Positions 1 to 9,963 of a stretch of 37,922 nt of DNA are shown here, piece after piece (the stretch's first letter is position 1; each line of letters starts with the position of its first letter). Made by a program: the position numbers and the translations under genes. Under the pieces are notes generated by a model, which was given only the letters and a program-made list of their open reading frames with translations, searched no databases and was not told the origin of the DNA. Source of the stretch: an uncultured Neisseriaceae bacterium (GTDB lineage: Bacteria > Pseudomonadota > Gammaproteobacteria > Burkholderiales > Neisseriaceae); contig CALYOS010000023.1 of assembly GCA_945267035.1 (NCBI GenBank), positions 1 to 37,922 of the forward strand. The letters are read 5' to 3'.

Positions 1-383
1 TTGTTAAAGGTTTTCAAACAAGTATTTTATTCACGAAGATTTTTTGCTTTGATTCAGCATTTTACAGTTGGTTGCTTCATCCTTGGATAATTGGTAGGGG
101 TAAGTAAACAGGCTTGTAATATAAATTTAATAGGGGGCGTTCTGTGTTAGGTAGGGAAGTTTTAAACTAGATACATTTTGCTGATGTTATTGTGATATTT
201 TTAATAGTTCTGATTAACTTAAACTGAATTTTTTTGGGCAAATCGCTTTCTGGCCTAAACCTTGATCAGGTTATCGCTACAAAGAAGTTGATTATGCAAG
301 CTATAAAGTGGGTTTGCTAATAAGATTTATCATGCAGGATATTTATATTCCTGCATGATGTGTCAGTTGTGCATATGTATAAA
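1..383. other. Intergenic stretch without a supported gene
   Basis: No open frame with a ribosome binding site is visible. The only clear structure is the inverted repeat at 329-359. Short protein-like runs on the plus strand around 235-330 are interrupted and not assignable. Confidence 0.5.
329..359 (-). terminator. Inverted repeat downstream of the NTF2-like gene
   Basis: A perfect 11-bp stem (ATCATGCAGGA / TCCTGCATGAT) encloses a 9-nt AT loop. It lies 24 bp past the stop codon of the minus-strand gene at 384-752, where a terminator is expected. Neither strand shows a T-run after the stem, so it may instead be an mRNA 3'-end stabilising hairpin. Confidence 0.45.
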
Positions 384-752
384 TCAGAATACGCTATTAC
401 CGTTAACTGATTTGATTTTTTCAATGTTGGTTTCGATAACGTCCCAGTGTTCAGCTAATTGACCGTTTTCGAGACGGTAAATATCACAGGTTTTAGTCTG
501 CTGACCTTGATCATCGGTGGTTTTGTAAAAAACGTAAACCATATCACCATCTGCGCTGATATTTTTGGTGTCGTAGGTTATTTTTTGCTGTAACAAGGTG
601 TGTAAAAATTTAACAAATCCAGCTCGTCCATTTTCGACCTGCGGGTTATGCTGAATATAATCTTCTTTGACGAATTGATCTATATTGGATAAATCTCCAT
701 TAATAAAAACTTGCTGATGAAACGCTGCGACGATTTCTTTGTTTGTTTTCAT
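384..752 (-). CDS. NTF2/SnoaL-like family protein
   Basis: This is a 122-residue protein with the features of the SnoaL-like/NTF2-like alpha+beta cone fold: an N-terminal helix (MKTNKEIVAAFHQQ), the turn YIQHNPQVENGRAGF with the typical Y-x-Q-H-N-P pattern, and beta strands ending in the AEHWDV motif. The pocket residues H35/N36 and H101/W102/D103 match the family's polar centre. Members are isomerase- or hydrolase-like or simply ligand-binding, and the substrate cannot be read from sequence. No signal peptide is present, so it is cytoplasmic. The ATG is supported by AGGAG eight bases upstream. It is monocistronic, with a hairpin after its stop. The family call is firm; the function is unknown. 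Confidence 0.8.
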   Translation of the reverse strand: MKTNKEIVAAFHQQVFINGDLSNIDQFVKEDYIQHNPQVENGRAGFVKFLHTLLQQKITYDTKNISADGDMVYVFYKTTDDQGQQTKTCDIYRLENGQLAEHWDVIETNIEKIKSVNGNSVF

Positions 753-905
753 TATATTTACTCCTGTGTGTGACCAGTTTTATGGAAGGTTTATTGTAAC
801 GATTATTTTTGGAGTAATAGGTTAATTTAATTAAGTTAACTTTATAATTCAAATATTTATAAAGTTATTGTGTTGTTGGCAGGCTGAAATATGGCAAATG
901 GCACA

Positions 906-2174
906 TTATTTGTTTGTTAGCAGAATAGCCCGAAAATCGTTAATATTGGTGCGGGTTGGCGTTGTCATTAAAAGTTGGTCGGTAGCAGCAAAAAAATCAT
1001 AAGCACGATGGTGATTGAGTAGTTTCAGTGGTGATAATCCAGCCTGCAAAGCTTTATTGAGGGAATTAGGTGTTAGCCAGGCACCGGCATTGTTCTCGCT
1101 ACCATCGATGCCATCGGTATCTGCCGCTAGAGCGTAGATGTTTTTTGCTCCGTTTAGGGCTATGGCCAGTGCCAGTAAAAATTCGCTGTTTCGTCCACCT
1201 CTGCCTTGATGTTTATTTAAGGTGACGGTGGTTTCGCCCCCGCTAAGTATGAGCAGGGGTTTGGTTATTCGATGTTGGTGGTATAAGGCAATACCCGCCA
1301 TAACTTGCGCTACCTCGCGTGCTTCTCCGCTTATGCGATCGCCCAGATAGAGTACATCGATATTGTGTGCCTGTGCCCAGTGGCTGACTTGGCTCAACAC
1401 TTGGTCAGGAGTGATGATGACAAAGGCACGACTATTGGGTAGTTTTTTGGGGGTTTCTGCTTGTGCACTGTGCAAGTAGGTTTGGATATGCTCGGGCAGT
1501 GTTAGCTGATATTGTTGGATGATGCGGTTCACATCTGCAAGGGTGGTTGGATCGGCAACGGCAGCACCGGATCCAATGGTACTGATGTCATCGCCAACGA
1601 CGTCTGAAATGGCCAAGGTGGTGATGAGTGCGGGAGCCGCAGCCATTGCCAATCGGCCACCTTTGATACGGGACAAATGTTTACGCACGGTATTCATGGC
1701 TTCAATAGGTACGCCATGACTAAGTAACTGCCGATTGATGAGCTGCTTGTCGGTTATGCTGATGGAGCTAACTGGTAGGGTGGTTAAGGCGGAAGCGCCA
1801 CCAGAAACGAGGTAAAAAACCTGATCTTGTGCATTTAATCCCTGCACGGCATCAAGTAAAGCCTGAGCTGCGCGTTGTCCGGCTAAATCTGGTAGTGGAT
1901 GGCCGGCTTCAATGACTTTGATGTAGCGTGTTGCAACACTATGCCCATAGGGGGTGACCACCACGCCGGACAGTGGCGGGTAGTGTTGCGGCCAAATCTT
2001 TTCCCATTCTGCAGCCATGGCGGCAGCGGCTTTGCCGGCTCCAACTACGATCACTTTGCCCGCTGGTTGGTGTGGTGGTAGCCAAGCATTCATTTTGTCT
2101 GTTGGGCTGGCTTCCTGCACGGTAAGATGAAAAAGCTGCTGCAAAAAGTGGATGGCTTGATCGTCGCTGAGCAT
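906..2174 (-). CDS. gckA: Glycerate 2-kinase, type-2 (MOFRL/GckA family)
   Basis: The 422-residue protein belongs to the GckA/TtuD family (DUF4147 plus MOFRL domains), which phosphorylates D-glycerate to 2-phosphoglycerate with ATP. Older databases often call it hydroxypyruvate reductase TtuD. Visible motifs are VVGAGKAAAAMA (nucleotide-binding turn) near the N-terminus, YLVSGGASAL, the conserved NTVRKHLSRIKGGRLA segment, LSGGETTVTL, GRGGRNSEFLLALA (the MOFRL signature) and DTDGIDGSENNAGAW. I chose the ATG at 2174 because AGGGG lies eight bases upstream. An in-frame ATG 33 bases further upstream lacks such a site. It probably links glyoxylate or serine catabolism to glycolysis. No operon partner is evident. 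Confidence 0.9.
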   Translation of the reverse strand: MLSDDQAIHFLQQLFHLTVQEASPTDKMNAWLPPHQPAGKVIVVGAGKAAAAMAAEWEKIWPQHYPPLSGVVVTPYGHSVATRYIKVIEAGHPLPDLAGQRAAQALLDAVQGLNAQDQVFYLVSGGASALTTLPVSSISITDKQLINRQLLSHGVPIEAMNTVRKHLSRIKGGRLAMAAAPALITTLAISDVVGDDISTIGSGAAVADPTTLADVNRIIQQYQLTLPEHIQTYLHSAQAETPKKLPNSRAFVIITPDQVLSQVSHWAQAHNIDVLYLGDRISGEAREVAQVMAGIALYHQHRITKPLLILSGGETTVTLNKHQGRGGRNSEFLLALAIALNGAKNIYALAADTDGIDGSENNAGAWLTPNSLNKALQAGLSPLKLLNHHRAYDFFAATDQLLMTTPTRTNINDFRAILLTNK

Positions 2175-2262
2175 GTTGTTTCCCCTTTGGATATCTATGT
2201 TAGTCACTGTTTAGCATGAGCGAATTTGTGGATTAGACATGTGATGATAAGGTGTACTTAAT

Positions 2263-2532
2263 ATGGAGAAATTTACCATTCATTGGATGCTAGATAAAGT
2301 CTGGTTGCAAAGACAAATAATTTATTCCATGCTCTGAGGCTTTTGGAAATTAGCCCAGCGCTCTGCGGTTGTCTGCCATCAGCTGGATGCACGAAGTGTT
2401 GTTGCGGGTACAAACGGGTAAAAAATTAAGGGATAATGGTATCAATGCCGATTTAACTGCAGTTTGATTGCTACTTATGGATAAGGTTAATACTTCTGAA
2501 AGTACGTTCTGCCACTTGCGAGAAACGGTCAT
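2263..2532 (+). pseudogene. Possible decayed reading frame
   Basis: A 24-codon frame opens with ATG at 2263 and stops at 2337. Further plus-strand protein-like sequence follows (KLAQRSAVVCHQLDARSVV) but is broken by stops. The minus strand also has a 60-codon open frame over 2350-2532 without a good ribosome binding site. I recognise neither. The reading as a gene remnant is weak. Confidence 0.15.
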
Positions 2533-2766
2533 TAGATATCATTTTGCTGATGTGACATTACTGCGCTTGGTGCACTGTATTAGCCCATGCTGTTAAAGCC
2601 ATTTAGCTAAGCTATTCATTTTGTCGATATGACACAATATTCACATTATTTTCATAGTAAATATCTGATTTCTTAACAAAAAATAATTATTCTATAAAAA
2701 TGATATCGTTTCTAAATGGTACATTCAATACGGTGTAATTTTTATAATCAAAGTGATGGAAATAGA

Positions 2767-3204
2767 ATGATGAAAACAAAAGATTTTTTTGCTTGTGGCT
2801 TGGCTTTGGCTTTGTTGCGTTTGGTAACAGCTTTTTTATACATTCAGCATGCAACGGCCAAGTTTTGGCAATGGCCGGTATCCATGACTGACGGACATGG
2901 GTCGGTGGCACTATTTTCGATGATGGGTGCAGCCGGAGTGTTGGAACTGGTGGGTGGCGCGTTATTGTTATTGGGTCTGTTTGTGCGACCAGTGGCGTTT
3001 ATTTTATGTGGACAGATGGCAGTGGCTTATCTGTTTATTCATACGCCATCCGCAGGTTGGCATACTTTACTCACTCCGCAGTTAAATCATGGTGAACTGG
3101 CGGTGTTATATTGTTTTATTTTTCTCTTTTTGTTTGTTGCTGGTGGTGGCTGGCTGGCGTTGGATAATCAGCGAAAATCAAAACAGGTGCTCGCTGATTT
3201 CTGA
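2767..3204 (+). CDS. DoxX family membrane protein
   Basis: This is a 145-residue integral membrane protein of the DoxX family. It shows four hydrophobic segments: LALALLRLVTAFLYIQHA, a segment around MGAAGVLELVGGALLLLG, FVRPVAFILCGQMAVAYLF and LAVLYCFIFLFLFVAGGGW. The family motif of an Arg in helix 1 and G-x-LELVGG in helix 2 is present. Family members are small inner-membrane proteins, some linked to redox or sulfur metabolism, most uncharacterised. The start at 2767 (followed by a second Met) has GGAAAT just upstream. A longer frame from 2716 would put hydrophilic residues before the first helix and lacks a binding site. It is monocistronic, ending at the terminator at 3367-3402. Confidence 0.82.
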   Translation: MMKTKDFFACGLALALLRLVTAFLYIQHATAKFWQWPVSMTDGHGSVALFSMMGAAGVLELVGGALLLLGLFVRPVAFILCGQMAVAYLFIHTPSAGWHTLLTPQLNHGELAVLYCFIFLFLFVAGGGWLALDNQRKSKQVLADF

Positions 3205-3366
3205 TCCTTGGAATGGGTAGCTGATGATCAGCAAGTTTGGACACGATAAAGTATTTACTGGGTTAAAACGTTGGGTTGGTACTGGCGAAGAAATAAACTG
3301 TGTTCAAACTGGTGGTTTTTAGCTGTTGGTTAAACATGGGTTAGCGTTAACGATTTTATCCCGTTT

Positions 3367-3402
3367 ATAGCATAATTGATTTTTTGATTATGCTATTTTT
3401 TT
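3367..3402 (+). terminator. Rho-independent terminator of the doxX-like gene
   Basis: A perfect 10-bp stem (ATAGCATAAT / ATTATGCTAT) around a 10-nt loop is followed by a run of seven T. It lies 160 bp past the doxX-like stop codon. Confidence 0.8.
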
Positions 3403-3777
3403 GGACTGTTGTTTATATGAATAGGCACTGGCGGGCAATGATCAATCAGCTTAGGTGAGCAAAAAGTAATTGGCTTTGGATAAGCCATTTTTTGACGCTG
3501 TGCTCTTATGTGTTTGTAATTGGGCTAATCATCAAACAATTATGGGTTGCTGGTGTTGATCGTTAAACCATGGCTATTTTTCCTATATTCTGAATATTTA
3601 GCGGGTTTTTAAATGACGGGGATTTACATCCATATAGAGTAAAAGTCGCACCAGCTTTAGCCAGAATTTTTGTCTGAAATCTTAGATTCAATCTTGCGGT
3701 GATCTAGCCTCGATTACGAATGGTTAGAAAATCGTTATTCAAATTATTTTCATTCGATTTATAAGCTGTGAAATTTT

Positions 3778-3817
3778 TTTATTCTGGTGCCGATAGAGGG
3801 TGTGGCACCAGAATAAA
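3778..3817 (-). terminator. Stem-loop at the 3' end of tamB
   Basis: A 14-bp perfect inverted repeat (TTTATTCTGGTGCC / GGCACCAGAATAAA) with a 12-nt loop starts 18 bp past the tamB stop codon. On the minus strand it is followed by AAAATTT rather than a pure T-run, so termination may be imperfect. Confidence 0.6.
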
Positions 3818-3835
3818 TATGCTGCTGCATAATCG

Positions 3836-6800
3836 CTAATCAAAGCGGTTGGTATAGCGGAATTCTCCACCAAAGGAATCAGTACCGAAGCGCAAGATAC
3901 TTTGTAAGGTTCGGCTGATCTGGTAGGTGATGCTGACTGTCTGGGTAGCACTTTCGATACCGTACAGATAGCTGATGTATAGGTTGTTGGACAGGTGTTT
4001 GCCTACGGTAATCGCCTGTTCTGCCGGATTCATTTCTCCGGTTTGGCTGTTACGCGTCTGATGACTGGTAATGCCGATGTCGTCAACTAAGCCAATTTTG
4101 TCATTTAATCCACCGGCCAGCCAGGCACTGGCCGCGGCAGCAATAGCTGCTTCATCGCCGGCACTGCCACTACTTGGACGGTTCAGTATCAGCCATGAAA
4201 GTTTATCTTTTTCGCTCATGGCCTCGTTGGCAATAAGGGTAATACGAGGATTATCCAGCCGTCCGAGTGCTTCTACACCCGCTCCAACTTGTGAGTAACG
4301 CCGTTTTGCACGAATTTTTAGATTCGGGTTGTTCATTGGTCCAACAAAAGAAATGGTACTTCCATGCTGAATAATGAGATCTTGTCCATAGGCTTTATAT
4401 TGTCCTCTGACCACGTTCACGGTGCCGACTATTTGGATGGTGTTGCCTGGTGTGGCGGTAGCGGTAAGCTGTCCTCCGAGCAATACATCTATGCCTTCAC
4501 CACTGAAGCGGAAGGCGTTGTTCATATCCAGATCAATATTGAGACGCACAGGAGTAGGACGCTCTTGTTCCTGTGTTTTTTCTCGACCTAATACTACTAC
4601 GTCGTCATCTAATTGTGGCATACCGGATTGCTGCATACCAAATAGCCCTTTATCCACTTTGAGTTTACCGGTTAAAGCAATACCATGACTAATAGTATAT
4701 TGTAACTGGGTATTTCCACTGATGGTGAGTCGGCGATTGATCTGATCGAGTATGTTGTATTTGTTAAAACGGGCAGTCACATTGATATCAGGTGTGAGCT
4801 TGGTCATGTCCACGACACCAGTCAGGTTGACGGAACCATCACGCCGGCTAAAGCTAAGGCTATCGATCAGCCAGCGGCGACCTTGAAAATGGCTTTTAAG
4901 TGCTCCGTTTTCTAGGATGGTGCCATTTGCCTGATCGCGGTAGAAGAGGTTGCTACCGGTTAGGGTACCGTTTAATAAGGGTTCACTTAACTGACCGCTG
5001 ATGGTGGCATCAGCACGCATGGATCCTTTCAGCTGCATACCGATTGGCAATAGGTTACGGATTGTGCTCAGATCGGGTGCGTCAATCCTGATGCGACCAC
5101 TGATCGGGGCATTGCTGAGTTTGCTGGTGCTGGATTGGTTGATGATTAAGGTAGCATCGGTGTTGCCGTAGCGGGTCAGACCAGATAAGTGGTTGTTAAT
5201 GCGACCACTTTGAAACTGGGTGTCTAATTTAAGATTGTGTAACTCAAGTTTCTGTTGGTGCTGTGGCAGAATAATATCGCCCGATTGTTGATAGACTTTC
5301 AGGTATCCTTGCATATTCTGACCATAGTTGAAATTCCAGTCACCACCTAAGATCAGATTTTGCGCGAACAGCCATGATAAAAAATTATTCGACCCGCTGT
5401 CTGCACTGTTTCTACTCGAGGCGGTGGTAAGATTTCTTGGCGCTGCTCTACGATCAATAAGACCATGTAGTTCCCGAATGGCAAGATTGCTGGCTGAACC
5501 ATGGGTAGATAAACCCTGCTTTTTCTCCCAGATCAGCCGGTTTAAGATTAGGCTCCCACCCATTGCTGCCCAACGGGCATTTTGTAGAGTCACACGCTGG
5601 GTACCTGCTTCCAGTTGGATCGGGCTGAGCAACTTCAAATTTAGTGCGCCGTTAATGTCTAAAATACTGACCCGTCCACGCCATTGATAATTTTGGTCAA
5701 GTCCGCCGTTGGCATTTAGGTTTAAATTATACGGCTTTCCATCGAGTAACAGATTACTGTTACCTTGAATATGATGCTGGTTACCTTTGCCATTTATTTT
5801 GATATCGGTGTTATTAATGGTTGTGGCGTTTTTCTGGTTATTGCCCCCAATATTGAGATGGTCGGCAGTGAGGGCAACTTGCAACGGCTGATTAATATCA
5901 GGAGAACCAATAAATTTGAAATCGAGTTGGTTAATATTGAGTAGCTGTGCGATCTCCAGATTCCGAGCAGAACCGCTCAGATTAGCAGTGAGTTTTTTAG
6001 GTTCGCCAGCAATATAGCCTTTGGTGAGCAATAATCCTTTGATGCCAAATCCGAATAAACTCAAATTTGGGGCATTGATATCAAGATTGAGTTTGTCGCC
6101 ATTTTTACCAAAACTACCATTACTGTTGATCCGATTCTGCCCTAAAGTAAGATTGATATCAGTTTGTTCCAGATGCTGATTCCGATAGCGGATATCGGCT
6201 TTACCCGTTAAAGGTGCATTAGACAAGATACTGTTGTGCCATAACATTTTGGCTTGGATGTCAGTTTGCTGATTTAACTGACCGGTCACACTGATGTGAC
6301 CGTTAATGCTGCCTGTAGGAAAGGTGTCATTAAGTTTGACGGGATTAAAATTGGTGCTGTTGATCTCCAGTTGGAGTGATTTTTCCTGATATAAAGCCAG
6401 GCTGCCCTTGGCATTGAAGCTACCACCACCTTTAGGATTAATATTGAGTTTTTCCAGTAGCAGTGTTTGCTGATGTTTTACTTCATCAGTCACAATTTGC
6501 ATGACGCCATCGCTGCTGGCTTTTTCTGTGTTCAGCTGCCATTGGGTATTGAGTCCGTTAAATGAACCAAAAACGCGAATAAAGCCATTTAATGAACCAG
6601 GTAGATTGTTGGATAAGGCATCTTTAGCATAGATATGCAGCAGCTGACTATTCAAATCAAGTTGTTTGGCTGCGGTATCAATGTAGCCTTTGCTTATGAT
6701 CTGTCCACTTTGTAACAGTTGCGCAGTTAAGCCAGGGAGAACCAGTCGACCATTGCTGTCGATGCTGATTTCACCTTCTATGCTGCGCAGTGGTAAACCT

Positions 6801-7816
6801 CTGACATTAGCCGCGTTATAAGCCAATGGTTTTTCATTTCCCAGTTTAATGTGTCCGCTCAAACTGTCCGCTTGGTCATTGACTGGAACGATGTCCATAT
6901 TCATATTCAGATCAGCAAAGGGAAGGGAAGTGCTAAACGCGGCCGGATTGATATGCTGAGCTTGCAAATTGATGCTCACGATCTTGTGATTCAGTTTCAG
7001 AGCATACGGTTTCAAAATGAGGTGTGTGCGAAAGTGAATATCTCCACCATCCAATCGGGCAAATAAATCCGGTTGTTGTAAGCTGCCTTGCAGCAAAGCT
7101 TCGCTTTCAACTTGTTTTTTATCCAGTTCGCCGGATCCGCTCAGTTTACCCTTTAAGGCAAACGGAGTGTTGGTGTTAAGACTGATTTCGCCCTGAATAG
7201 TTTGCCATGGGGTGTTGAGTTGATTCAGAATCAATTGATGTTCGGTATGATCATAGCGATAGCTTGCCTGAGTAGCCAGCAATATCGGGTTGTGATTTTT
7301 GCCCACGCTAAACCCGCCTAACTGGATGGTATCAACACTGACCGAAATGGGCAGTTTGATGTTGCGGGGTAATGTTGGTGCTGGTTTAGCTGAGGGTTGG
7401 CTATGACCGATATAATTGATCTTGCCCACATCCAGTAGCCGGATATGAAGATGCCGATGCCAAATTTCGCGGTTGTTCCAGTCTAACTGAACTTTTTCAA
7501 TGCTCAGGTCAAAATTCCGATGGGCAATCTGAATATTTTTTCCAGAAAATCCTTGCCATACGCTTCCGTTTAGCTCTTCGGCACTGATATGCATGCCAAA
7601 CCATTTTGGTAGGGTTAACACGCCGAAACGTAAGCCAGAGTGGGTGCCTACTAGCCAACTAGTTAAACCTATCAGAAGGATGATCAAGAACAGAATGGAG
7701 CAGCAAAGTTTTTTCAACCATGAGTTTTTGCGACCTGGTCGAGGCTTCTCCAACGATGGTTGGTTAGCAGCAGAGGGTTGATTTTGATGCTCAGGTTTGG
7801 CAGCTTGTTCGGTCAT
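3836..7816 (-). CDS. tamB: TamB, inner-membrane-anchored translocation and assembly module subunit
   Basis: The 1326-residue protein (E. coli TamB is about 1260) has one N-terminal membrane anchor near residues 35-60 (CCSILFLIILLIGLTSWLVG). A very long periplasmic stretch of repeated beta strands follows (AsmA/VPS13-like groove). The C-terminus is the TamB/DUF490 domain, with VGKHLSNNLYISYLYG and ending in GGEFRYTNRFD. With TamA it spans the envelope and takes part in outer-membrane protein assembly; AsmA-like proteins are also implicated in phospholipid transport. Its ATG overlaps the tamA stop codon (TAATG) with TAGGAAC upstream, which fixes the start and shows translational coupling. An alternative start 36 bases upstream lies inside tamA and is unlikely. 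Confidence 0.95.
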   Translation of the reverse strand: MTEQAAKPEHQNQPSAANQPSLEKPRPGRKNSWLKKLCCSILFLIILLIGLTSWLVGTHSGLRFGVLTLPKWFGMHISAEELNGSVWQGFSGKNIQIAHRNFDLSIEKVQLDWNNREIWHRHLHIRLLDVGKINYIGHSQPSAKPAPTLPRNIKLPISVSVDTIQLGGFSVGKNHNPILLATQASYRYDHTEHQLILNQLNTPWQTIQGEISLNTNTPFALKGKLSGSGELDKKQVESEALLQGSLQQPDLFARLDGGDIHFRTHLILKPYALKLNHKIVSINLQAQHINPAAFSTSLPFADLNMNMDIVPVNDQADSLSGHIKLGNEKPLAYNAANVRGLPLRSIEGEISIDSNGRLVLPGLTAQLLQSGQIISKGYIDTAAKQLDLNSQLLHIYAKDALSNNLPGSLNGFIRVFGSFNGLNTQWQLNTEKASSDGVMQIVTDEVKHQQTLLLEKLNINPKGGGSFNAKGSLALYQEKSLQLEINSTNFNPVKLNDTFPTGSINGHISVTGQLNQQTDIQAKMLWHNSILSNAPLTGKADIRYRNQHLEQTDINLTLGQNRINSNGSFGKNGDKLNLDINAPNLSLFGFGIKGLLLTKGYIAGEPKKLTANLSGSARNLEIAQLLNINQLDFKFIGSPDINQPLQVALTADHLNIGGNNQKNATTINNTDIKINGKGNQHHIQGNSNLLLDGKPYNLNLNANGGLDQNYQWRGRVSILDINGALNLKLLSPIQLEAGTQRVTLQNARWAAMGGSLILNRLIWEKKQGLSTHGSASNLAIRELHGLIDRRAAPRNLTTASSRNSADSGSNNFLSWLFAQNLILGGDWNFNYGQNMQGYLKVYQQSGDIILPQHQQKLELHNLKLDTQFQSGRINNHLSGLTRYGNTDATLIINQSSTSKLSNAPISGRIRIDAPDLSTIRNLLPIGMQLKGSMRADATISGQLSEPLLNGTLTGSNLFYRDQANGTILENGALKSHFQGRRWLIDSLSFSRRDGSVNLTGVVDMTKLTPDINVTARFNKYNILDQINRRLTISGNTQLQYTISHGIALTGKLKVDKGLFGMQQSGMPQLDDDVVVLGREKTQEQERPTPVRLNIDLDMNNAFRFSGEGIDVLLGGQLTATATPGNTIQIVGTVNVVRGQYKAYGQDLIIQHGSTISFVGPMNNPNLKIRAKRRYSQVGAGVEALGRLDNPRITLIANEAMSEKDKLSWLILNRPSSGSAGDEAAIAAAASAWLAGGLNDKIGLVDDIGITSHQTRNSQTGEMNPAEQAITVGKHLSNNLYISYLYGIESATQTVSITYQISRTLQSILRFGTDSFGGEFRYTNRFD

Positions 7817-9696
7817 TAAAATTTTGTTCCTAAATTGATCGACCAGCGCCATTTTTCATCATGGTGGCCATAAGCTATATCGAAAGCAAAAGGTGCCACG
7901 GGGCTAAACCAACGTACACCCAATCCAGTGCCTTCATACCAGTGCATATCGCTGAAGCTTTTTGAGACTGAACCTGCATCATGAAATAATGCTAAGGCAA
8001 AGTCTTTATAAACTGGAAGCTGATATTCTACACTGGCAACGGCTAAGGCACGGTTAGGCAAGACAGAGTTGTTATAACTTTTCAAGCCGATACTGTCCAT
8101 TTCATAACCGCGAACACTGTTGGCACCACCAGCGCGAAACATGAGATTTGAGGGGACATTAACGGCATCGCCAGTATGTACATAACCAAGCTGACCACGT
8201 AATAGCCAAGTGCCATATTTTTTGTTTTCTGGTGTGTAGTAATATCCGGCATTTGCCCAAATACGTTGCATCGAAGCTGAGGAAACCAGTTTGCCAAAGG
8301 TGGTACCGATTTTGCCTTCGAAATAATAACCGTTGGCAGGGCGCAACTGTGTTTCAATATTTTGTCGCTTCCATGATGCTGTCAGCATGGTGGCATAACT
8401 GTGCCCTAAGTCTGGACCATCTTCAATTTTACTGCTTTCGGTGATGTATTCCAGACCAATACGCGAATCTATTCCCCCGCGATCGCGCACATGCCAAACA
8501 CCACTGGACAAAGCACGTGTTTCCAAATGCTGAACAGTTGAATAAGTATAGTTTAGATTAGATGTCCAAAAGTGGCCGCGACTATTTCTGGGCTGACTGA
8601 TACCCAAACCAAAAGTGGTTTCGTAACGGTCGGTATCCAATAAGGTGGAACCAACATAGCCTTTATGAAATAAGTCATAATAATCATAACCACCACGAAA
8701 ACCAGGACCATTTTTAGAGTCAAAGCGTAAACCTAAGGTCACTTTTTGTCTTTTCATTTCACTGACTTTAACCAGTACCGGTACATGATCGTTTTCCATA
8801 TGCTCAAAATCTGCCCGTACCACTGCATTGCCGTAATGACTATCCTGTTCGAGTGCTTGCTGATAATCCAGTAATTTATCTAAATCATAAGGCGCACCGG
8901 TGGTGAAATCCGCCATACCGGTAATAATGGAAGCAGGATAGCGTTGTGCGCCGGAGACCTGAATTTTGCCAAAATAAATGGGCTGTTTGCTGTCTACAGT
9001 TAAAGAAAGATCAGCCAAATTTTTTTGCGGATCAATTGTGGCGCGGCTGGATTGGATCACCGCTAATGGGTATTTTTTGCGCACCATTGCGGTTAATACA
9101 GAAGATTTACTGGCTGACCAGTTACTTTGGGTAAAGGGATTGCCGACAGGCAATACCCAATTATCTATGGCGCTTTTGTAGTAATTAGTCAAATTCTCAT
9201 CGCCAGTCACTTGGCCAGACAAGGCAATGTTAACATTTTCGATATTGGTGCGCGCACCAGGGATAATGTGGATGATGTAACTATCTGGTTTTTTTTCAAT
9301 GCTGACTTTTGCGTTAAAGTATCCTTCGGTCTCCAGCATGGTCTGAGTCTGTTGTGGGGCTTCTTCTGCCAGAAAACTGATTTGCTCATCATCAAGGTCT
9401 TCAATCAGTTGCTGCGTAATCAGGGGTAAGTGCGTGCCGATCAGTTTTTTTAATGCGGCATTGTTTACATCAATAATAATCGGTACTCGTGGCGTTTTAG
9501 GCAGTTGTTTCTTGACTTGATTACTCGTCTCATCACGATGAAAAAGGCGATGAAAAAAACCTGTTTTCGGTGGCGGTATATCATCACCATCAACACTATC
9601 GGCTGTCCAACTGGCAGCAAGTGCCGTGGAATGTGTACTGTGGAGCAACATAATCAGTATCAGCCATGATAAGCGTTTGTGCGTGAAATAAGCCAA
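7816..9696 (-). CDS. tamA: TamA, outer-membrane Omp85-family assembly protein
   Basis: This is a 626-residue Omp85 protein. A signal peptide (KRLSWLILIMLLHSTHSTALAA) precedes POTRA-type repeats over roughly residues 80-310 and a C-terminal 16-strand beta-barrel (Bac_surface_Ag). The barrel carries the conserved loop-6 motif VRGYE, in GGANSVRGYEMDSIG, and ends in NLGTKF with the C-terminal aromatic typical of outer-membrane barrels. It works with TamB in inserting autotransporters and other barrels. The start codon is TTG at 9696, supported by CAGGA six bases upstream, and the next Met would remove the basic start of the signal peptide. It is first in the tamA-tamB operon. It is longer than E. 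coli TamA (577), mostly in the linker after the signal peptide. Confidence 0.94.
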   Translation of the reverse strand: MAYFTHKRLSWLILIMLLHSTHSTALAASWTADSVDGDDIPPPKTGFFHRLFHRDETSNQVKKQLPKTPRVPIIIDVNNAALKKLIGTHLPLITQQLIEDLDDEQISFLAEEAPQQTQTMLETEGYFNAKVSIEKKPDSYIIHIIPGARTNIENVNIALSGQVTGDENLTNYYKSAIDNWVLPVGNPFTQSNWSASKSSVLTAMVRKKYPLAVIQSSRATIDPQKNLADLSLTVDSKQPIYFGKIQVSGAQRYPASIITGMADFTTGAPYDLDKLLDYQQALEQDSHYGNAVVRADFEHMENDHVPVLVKVSEMKRQKVTLGLRFDSKNGPGFRGGYDYYDLFHKGYVGSTLLDTDRYETTFGLGISQPRNSRGHFWTSNLNYTYSTVQHLETRALSSGVWHVRDRGGIDSRIGLEYITESSKIEDGPDLGHSYATMLTASWKRQNIETQLRPANGYYFEGKIGTTFGKLVSSASMQRIWANAGYYYTPENKKYGTWLLRGQLGYVHTGDAVNVPSNLMFRAGGANSVRGYEMDSIGLKSYNNSVLPNRALAVASVEYQLPVYKDFALALFHDAGSVSKSFSDMHWYEGTGLGVRWFSPVAPFAFDIAYGHHDEKWRWSINLGTKF

Positions 9697-9897
9697 AATA
9701 AATCCTGTTTTTTTAATGATTGGTTTATTATTAAGTAAAAAATGTTTATGTTAATGCAGTGTGTTCGTTTCCTATTGTAGCGCGATAATACGGATTAATC
9801 ATATTGTGTGAAAATTTTAACCAAATATCTGGCGGTTTGGCTAATTTTGCTGCAATAAACCGCTATAATTTACCTTAATGCGTGTCGGATAAACAAA

Positions 9898-9963
9898 ATG
9901 CAACAGATTGATTCTATCGCCAAATTCATGCATAGGCTAAATGATAGCAAAGAAGAATGTTAA
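9898..9963 (+). CDS. Possible small ORF upstream of kdsA
   Basis: ATG to TAA encodes 21 residues (MQQIDSIAKFMHRLNDSKEE plus Cys), predicted amphipathic and helical. A perfect TATAAT sits 29 bases upstream and GGA lies eight bases before the ATG. No homologue is known to me. It could be a real microprotein, a leader peptide or chance. Confidence 0.2.
   Translation: MQQIDSIAKFMHRLNDSKEEC

Larger units (their letters stand above)
3205..3835. other. Intergenic stretch between converging doxX-like and tamB
   Basis: About 630 bp with no supported gene. It contains the terminator for the doxX-like gene (3367-3402) and the stem-loop at the 3' end of tamB (3778-3817). I see nothing else. Confidence 0.6.

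Noticed and set aside
1519-1719. Plus-strand open frame inside the glycerate kinase gene
   Set aside because: It is a shadow of the minus-strand kinase, which has full family motifs. It has no ribosome binding site and no family resemblance.
5328-5687. 119-codon plus-strand frame inside tamB
   Set aside because: Antisense shadow of tamB, with low-complexity unnatural composition.
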